NCBI RefSeq assembly: GCF_040784915.1
Contig: NZ_CP160797.1
Location: 308,001 to 372,000, forward strand
Length of the DNA: 64,000 nucleotides
Source of the DNA: Bacillus vallismortis
GTDB taxonomy: Bacteria > Bacillota > Bacilli > Bacillales > Bacillaceae
Direction: 5' to 3'
Position numbers and translations under genes: made by a program. The notes beneath the pieces were generated by a model that was not told where the DNA came from, did no database searches, and worked only from the letters and a program-made list of their open reading frames with translations. Positions 61,350 through 64,000 of the stretch are shown here, piece by piece; within the stretch, counting starts at the first letter, position 1; the number at the start of each line of letters is the position of its first letter.

Positions 61350-62522
61350 ATGTATAAATGGCTGATCATTGGCGGTGGCATCCAAGGCTCAACCTTGGCT
61401 GTGCATCTGGTGAAAAGCGGAAAGGCAACAATTGAGGATCTTGCCATCATTGATCCTCATGAACGGCCTCTTGAATGCTGGAAACGAAACACAGCCCGCA
61501 TTCAGATGAAATATTTGCGCTCTCCTTCGGTTCATCACGTAGACACAGAGCCGTTCAGCCTGCAAATGTATGCGGATAAAAGCCAATGGCCGGAAGTGTT
61601 TTTCGGTAGATATAAGAGGCCCTCGCTGTCGCTCTTCAATGAGCACTGCGAGACTGTGCTGGACGAGTTACATATTGATCGAGCGTGGAAAACAGGCATG
61701 GTGACAAATTTGAGAAGGAAAAATGGGTTATGGGAAGCGGAGACAGATGCCGCTGGAACACTCACGGGGGAACGAGTGGTTTTAGCCATGAGTTTTTCTC
61801 ATCAGCCTTCTTGGCCGGAGTGGGCAAAACCATTTCAGAATGACGGCATTTATCATGTGTTTGACAGAGACGTGTATGATGTTAGGGATGAAAGTGTGCA
61901 AATCGCAATTGTGGGTGGAGGGATAACGGCGGCTCATTACGCCATAAAACTCGCGGATGACGGGCATGATGTCACGATGCTAGTGAGGCATCCGTTCCGA
62001 ATCTATGACTTTGACAGTGATCCGGGCTGGCTTGGTCCGAAATATATGAAAGCATTCAGTAAAACGTCAGACTATCAAAAGAGAAGGCAATGGATCACAA
62101 GCGCGAGACATCGCGGCTCTTTTCCAAAGGACATTTCAAGAACGCTTGCTGTCTATAGGGAAGAGGGCAGAGTAAAAGTTATTCAGGATGACATTGATTC
62201 TTGCCAAAAAACAGTTGACGGTAAGATACAGATACACGGTAAGAACAGCGAATCGCTATACGAATATGAGCGTATCGCACTGGCAACAGGTTTTACTTCG
62301 GACATCAGCCGGTTCGAGTGGGTACAGAGAGCGGCGGAAGCGGAGCAATTGCCGTATGCAGGCTGCGGTTTTCCGATTGTCGGCCAGGATTTGCAATGGG
62401 GAAAAGGATTATACGTAATGGGAGCCTTGGCTGAATTAGAAATCGGGCCGACAGCGAGAAATATTTCCGGAGCGCGAAAAGCTGCTTACACCATTGCACA
62501 TACGGCGAAGCATACAATTTAA
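61350..62522 (+). CDS. FAD/NAD(P)-binding oxidoreductase inserted in the Zur cluster
   Basis: This 390-residue protein has two dinucleotide-binding motifs, GGGIQG (residues 8-13) and GGGITA (189-194), and an ATGF-like block (ERIALATGF). This layout is found in class B flavin monooxygenases and N-hydroxylases such as ornithine/lysine N-hydroxylases. The substrate is unknown. ATG 61350 follows AGAGGGGA by about eight bases; an in-frame extension to 61275 would run through the promoter and Zur box. The gene lies between yciB and zagA, with Zur boxes on both sides, whereas 168 has no full gene here as I remember. Confidence 0.82.
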   Translation: MYKWLIIGGGIQGSTLAVHLVKSGKATIEDLAIIDPHERPLECWKRNTARIQMKYLRSPSVHHVDTEPFSLQMYADKSQWPEVFFGRYKRPSLSLFNEHCETVLDELHIDRAWKTGMVTNLRRKNGLWEAETDAAGTLTGERVVLAMSFSHQPSWPEWAKPFQNDGIYHVFDRDVYDVRDESVQIAIVGGGITAAHYAIKLADDGHDVTMLVRHPFRIYDFDSDPGWLGPKYMKAFSKTSDYQKRRQWITSARHRGSFPKDISRTLAVYREEGRVKVIQDDIDSCQKTVDGKIQIHGKNSESLYEYERIALATGFTSDISRFEWVQRAAEAEQLPYAGCGFPIVGQDLQWGKGLYVMGALAELEIGPTARNISGARKAAYTIAHTAKHTI

Positions 62523-62541
62523 ATCGTAATCATTCTATTTT
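62521..62541. promoter_or_regulatory. Second, partly degraded Zur box before zagA
   Basis: The left half AAATCGTAAT is perfect, while the right half ATTCTATTTT keeps six of ten positions. It begins in the flavoprotein stop codon. TACAAT at 62513-62518 lies three bases upstream, as in the first operator, but no -35 is visible at a normal distance. Confidence 0.65.
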
Positions 62542-62558
62542 ATAAGGAGGACATTACC

Positions 62559-63752
62559 ATGAAAAAAATTCCGGTTACCGTACTGAGCGGTTATCTTGGA
62601 GCGGGAAAAACAACATTGCTGAACAGCATTTTGCAAAATCGCGAAGGCTTAAAAATAGCAGTCATCGTCAACGATATGAGCGAGGTGAACATTGACGCGG
62701 GTTTGGTTAAGCAGGAAGGAGGCCTTTCCAGAACCGATGAGAAGCTTGTGGAAATGTCAAACGGCTGTATTTGCTGTACGCTTCGCGAAGATTTATTAAT
62801 TGAAGTCGAGAAGCTGGCGAAGGAAGGGCGGTTTGATTATATCGTCATCGAATCAACGGGAATCAGCGAACCGATTCCGGTGGCCCAGACTTTTTCTTAT
62901 ATCGATGAAGAGATGGGAATCGACCTTACAAAATTCTGTCAGCTGGATACGATGGTGACAGTGGTTGATGCCAACCGTTTTTGGCATGATTACCAGTCAG
63001 GCGATAGCCTGCTGGACCGCAAAGAAGCATTGGGAGAAGGGGATGAAAGAGAAATTGCCGACCTCTTGATCGACCAAGTCGAGTTTTGTGATGTTCTGAT
63101 CTTAAATAAATGTGATTTGGTCAGCGAGCAAGAGCTCGAGCAGCTTGAAAAAGTTCTTCGCACACTGCAGCCTAGGGCAAAATTCATTCGATCCGTCAAA
63201 GGAAATGTAAAACCGCAGGAGATTTTGCATACAGGATTATTTAACTTTGAGGAAGCGAGCGGATCGGCCGGCTGGATTCAAGAGCTGACTGCGGGTCATG
63301 CGGAACATACCCCGGAAACAGAAGAGTACGGCATCTCTTCATTTGTGTATAAGAGACGTTTACCGTTTCATTCCACACGGTTTTATCGCTGGATGGATCA
63401 AATGCCAAAGAACGTGGTTCGCGCCAAAGGAATCGTCTGGTGTGCATCTCATAACAACCTTGCTTTGCTGATGTCGCAAGCCGGGCCGTCCGTTACGATT
63501 GAGCCTGTATCCTATTGGGTGGCGGCGCTGCCTAAGCTGGAACAGGAGCAAGTCAAACAGCAGGAACCGGAAATTCTGGAGGACTGGGATCCGGAATTCG
63601 GTGACCGACTGACACAGCTAGTGTTGATCGGAACAGATTTGGATGAAGAAGAGATTACGAAAGAGCTTGATCAATGCCTGTTGACTGAATATGAATTTGA
63701 TTCAGATTGGTCGCTGTTTGAGGACCCGTTCAAGTGGAAGCTGAATCAATAG
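62559..63752 (+). CDS. zagA: Zinc-regulated GTPase metallochaperone ZagA (YciC)
   Basis: This 397-residue COG0523 G3E GTPase is induced by zinc starvation. Walker A is GYLGAGKTT (residues 11-19), the metal-binding CxCC motif is CICC at 70-73, and the base-recognition motif is LNKCDL. The C-terminal CobW domain starts near ISSFVYKRRLPFHSTRFY. The B. subtilis protein is reported to deliver zinc to FolE in a ZTP-dependent way, which fits its company with folE2. ATG 62559 follows AAGGAGG. A repeat element and a terminator follow. Confidence 0.95.
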   Translation: MKKIPVTVLSGYLGAGKTTLLNSILQNREGLKIAVIVNDMSEVNIDAGLVKQEGGLSRTDEKLVEMSNGCICCTLREDLLIEVEKLAKEGRFDYIVIESTGISEPIPVAQTFSYIDEEMGIDLTKFCQLDTMVTVVDANRFWHDYQSGDSLLDRKEALGEGDEREIADLLIDQVEFCDVLILNKCDLVSEQELEQLEKVLRTLQPRAKFIRSVKGNVKPQEILHTGLFNFEEASGSAGWIQELTAGHAEHTPETEEYGISSFVYKRRLPFHSTRFYRWMDQMPKNVVRAKGIVWCASHNNLALLMSQAGPSVTIEPVSYWVAALPKLEQEQVKQQEPEILEDWDPEFGDRLTQLVLIGTDLDEEEITKELDQCLLTEYEFDSDWSLFEDPFKWKLNQ

Positions 63753-63755
63753 AAA

Positions 63756-63936
63756 CAGCGTGTTGGCAACCCCCGCATTCGTTGTCAAGCCTGCGCGCCG
63801 GTGCTCACATTAAAAAAGATCAGCGTCTAAATGCTGGAGCGTCCTGCTCAAACGCCGCTGTCACCGACTTCAAGGGTCTGAAAAGAAAACAAAATCCTAA
63901 AACGAAAACCGTTTTAGGATTTTGTTAATAATCTGA
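63756..63936 (+). repeat. Structured repeat element, copy 2 (zagA 3' region)
   Basis: This second copy of the element at 24976-25152 begins three bases after the zagA stop codon. The first 60 bases are highly similar (CAGCGTGT, GCATTCGTTGTCA, CCTGCGCG, GGTGCTCAC) and the middle diverges. The 3' hairpin is a perfect 17-bp stem (63888-63904 with 63910-63926) followed by AATCTGA. Three stem positions differ from copy 1, each with the partner base changed to keep pairing. As in copy 1, it is in the sense direction and ends at the gene's terminator. Confidence 0.85.
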
Positions 63937-63966
63937 AAGCCGTCTCCTGCGGAGCGGCTTTTTTTA
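63936..63966 (+). terminator. Terminator of zagA
   Basis: AAAGCCG-TC-TCC pairs with GGA-GCGGCTTT around a small bulge, followed by a T run. Nothing further can be assigned in the last 34 bases of the window. Confidence 0.85.
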
Positions 63967-64000
63967 ATGAAACGTTTGTTTAAACATAATGAGCGTATTT

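Overview
The window looks like a chromosomal segment of a member of the Bacillus subtilis species complex. Nearly every protein matches, in order and orientation, what I remember of the B. subtilis 168 stretch from ycdG to yciC. This includes amyE, ldh-lctP, opuA, put, nas and the zinc-starvation genes at both ends. Many amino-acid differences (for example throughout AmyE) and several gene-content differences suggest a related strain or sister species rather than 168. Comparisons with 168 are from memory; no search was run.

Layout. 1-3300: the tail of an oligo-1,6-glucosidase gene, then the Zur-controlled zinc importer znuA-znuC-znuB. 3338-4333: yceB. 4500-14500: a tellurium-resistance-type (Ter) stress operon behind an ECF-sigma promoter, with three TerD proteins, a TerC protein, a four-gene biosynthetic module, yceG and yceH. 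14.5-19.5 kb: niaP, a decayed gap, and the opuA glycine-betaine transporter. 19.6-22.1 kb: a strain-specific pair (DUF421 protein and a CLC-F type fluoride antiporter) where 168 has amhX-ycgA. 22.2-38 kb: ycgB, amyE, ldh-lctP, mdr/ycgE, ycgF, ycgG/H/I, nadE, tmrB, aroK, ycgJ, ycgK. 38-49 kb: cah, ycgL, the proline-use operon putBCP with putR, the ycgRQ permease pair, ycgS, ycgT. 49-59.6 kb: nitrate assimilation, nasA divergent from nasBCDEF. 59.7-63.8 kb: a zinc-starvation cluster of folE2, yciB, an extra flavoprotein and zagA (yciC).

How the genes work together. Zinc limitation would derepress both ends: uptake (ZnuACB), a replacement GTP cyclohydrolase (FolE2) and a zinc GTPase chaperone (ZagA). 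The flavoprotein between yciB and zagA is bracketed by two similar copies of a Zur operator and is a candidate unrecognised Zur-regulon member. The Ter operon here carries the complete predicted nucleoside-like-metabolite module (CitE-like aldolase, TRSP phosphoribosyltransferase, PELOTA phosphoribosyltransferase, HAD phosphatase) between yceF and yceG; 168, as I remember it, keeps only yceG and yceH. NasB and NasD pass electrons from NAD(P)H to NasC (nitrate) and the NasD/NasE nitrite reductase, while NasF makes the sirohaem precursor.

Other points of note are two copies of a roughly 180-bp structured repeat behind amyE and zagA, a putP gene whose only well-placed start codon is ATA, and a non-canonical Walker A motif in ZnuC. 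I saw no tRNA, rRNA, CRISPR array, intact insertion sequence or prophage.
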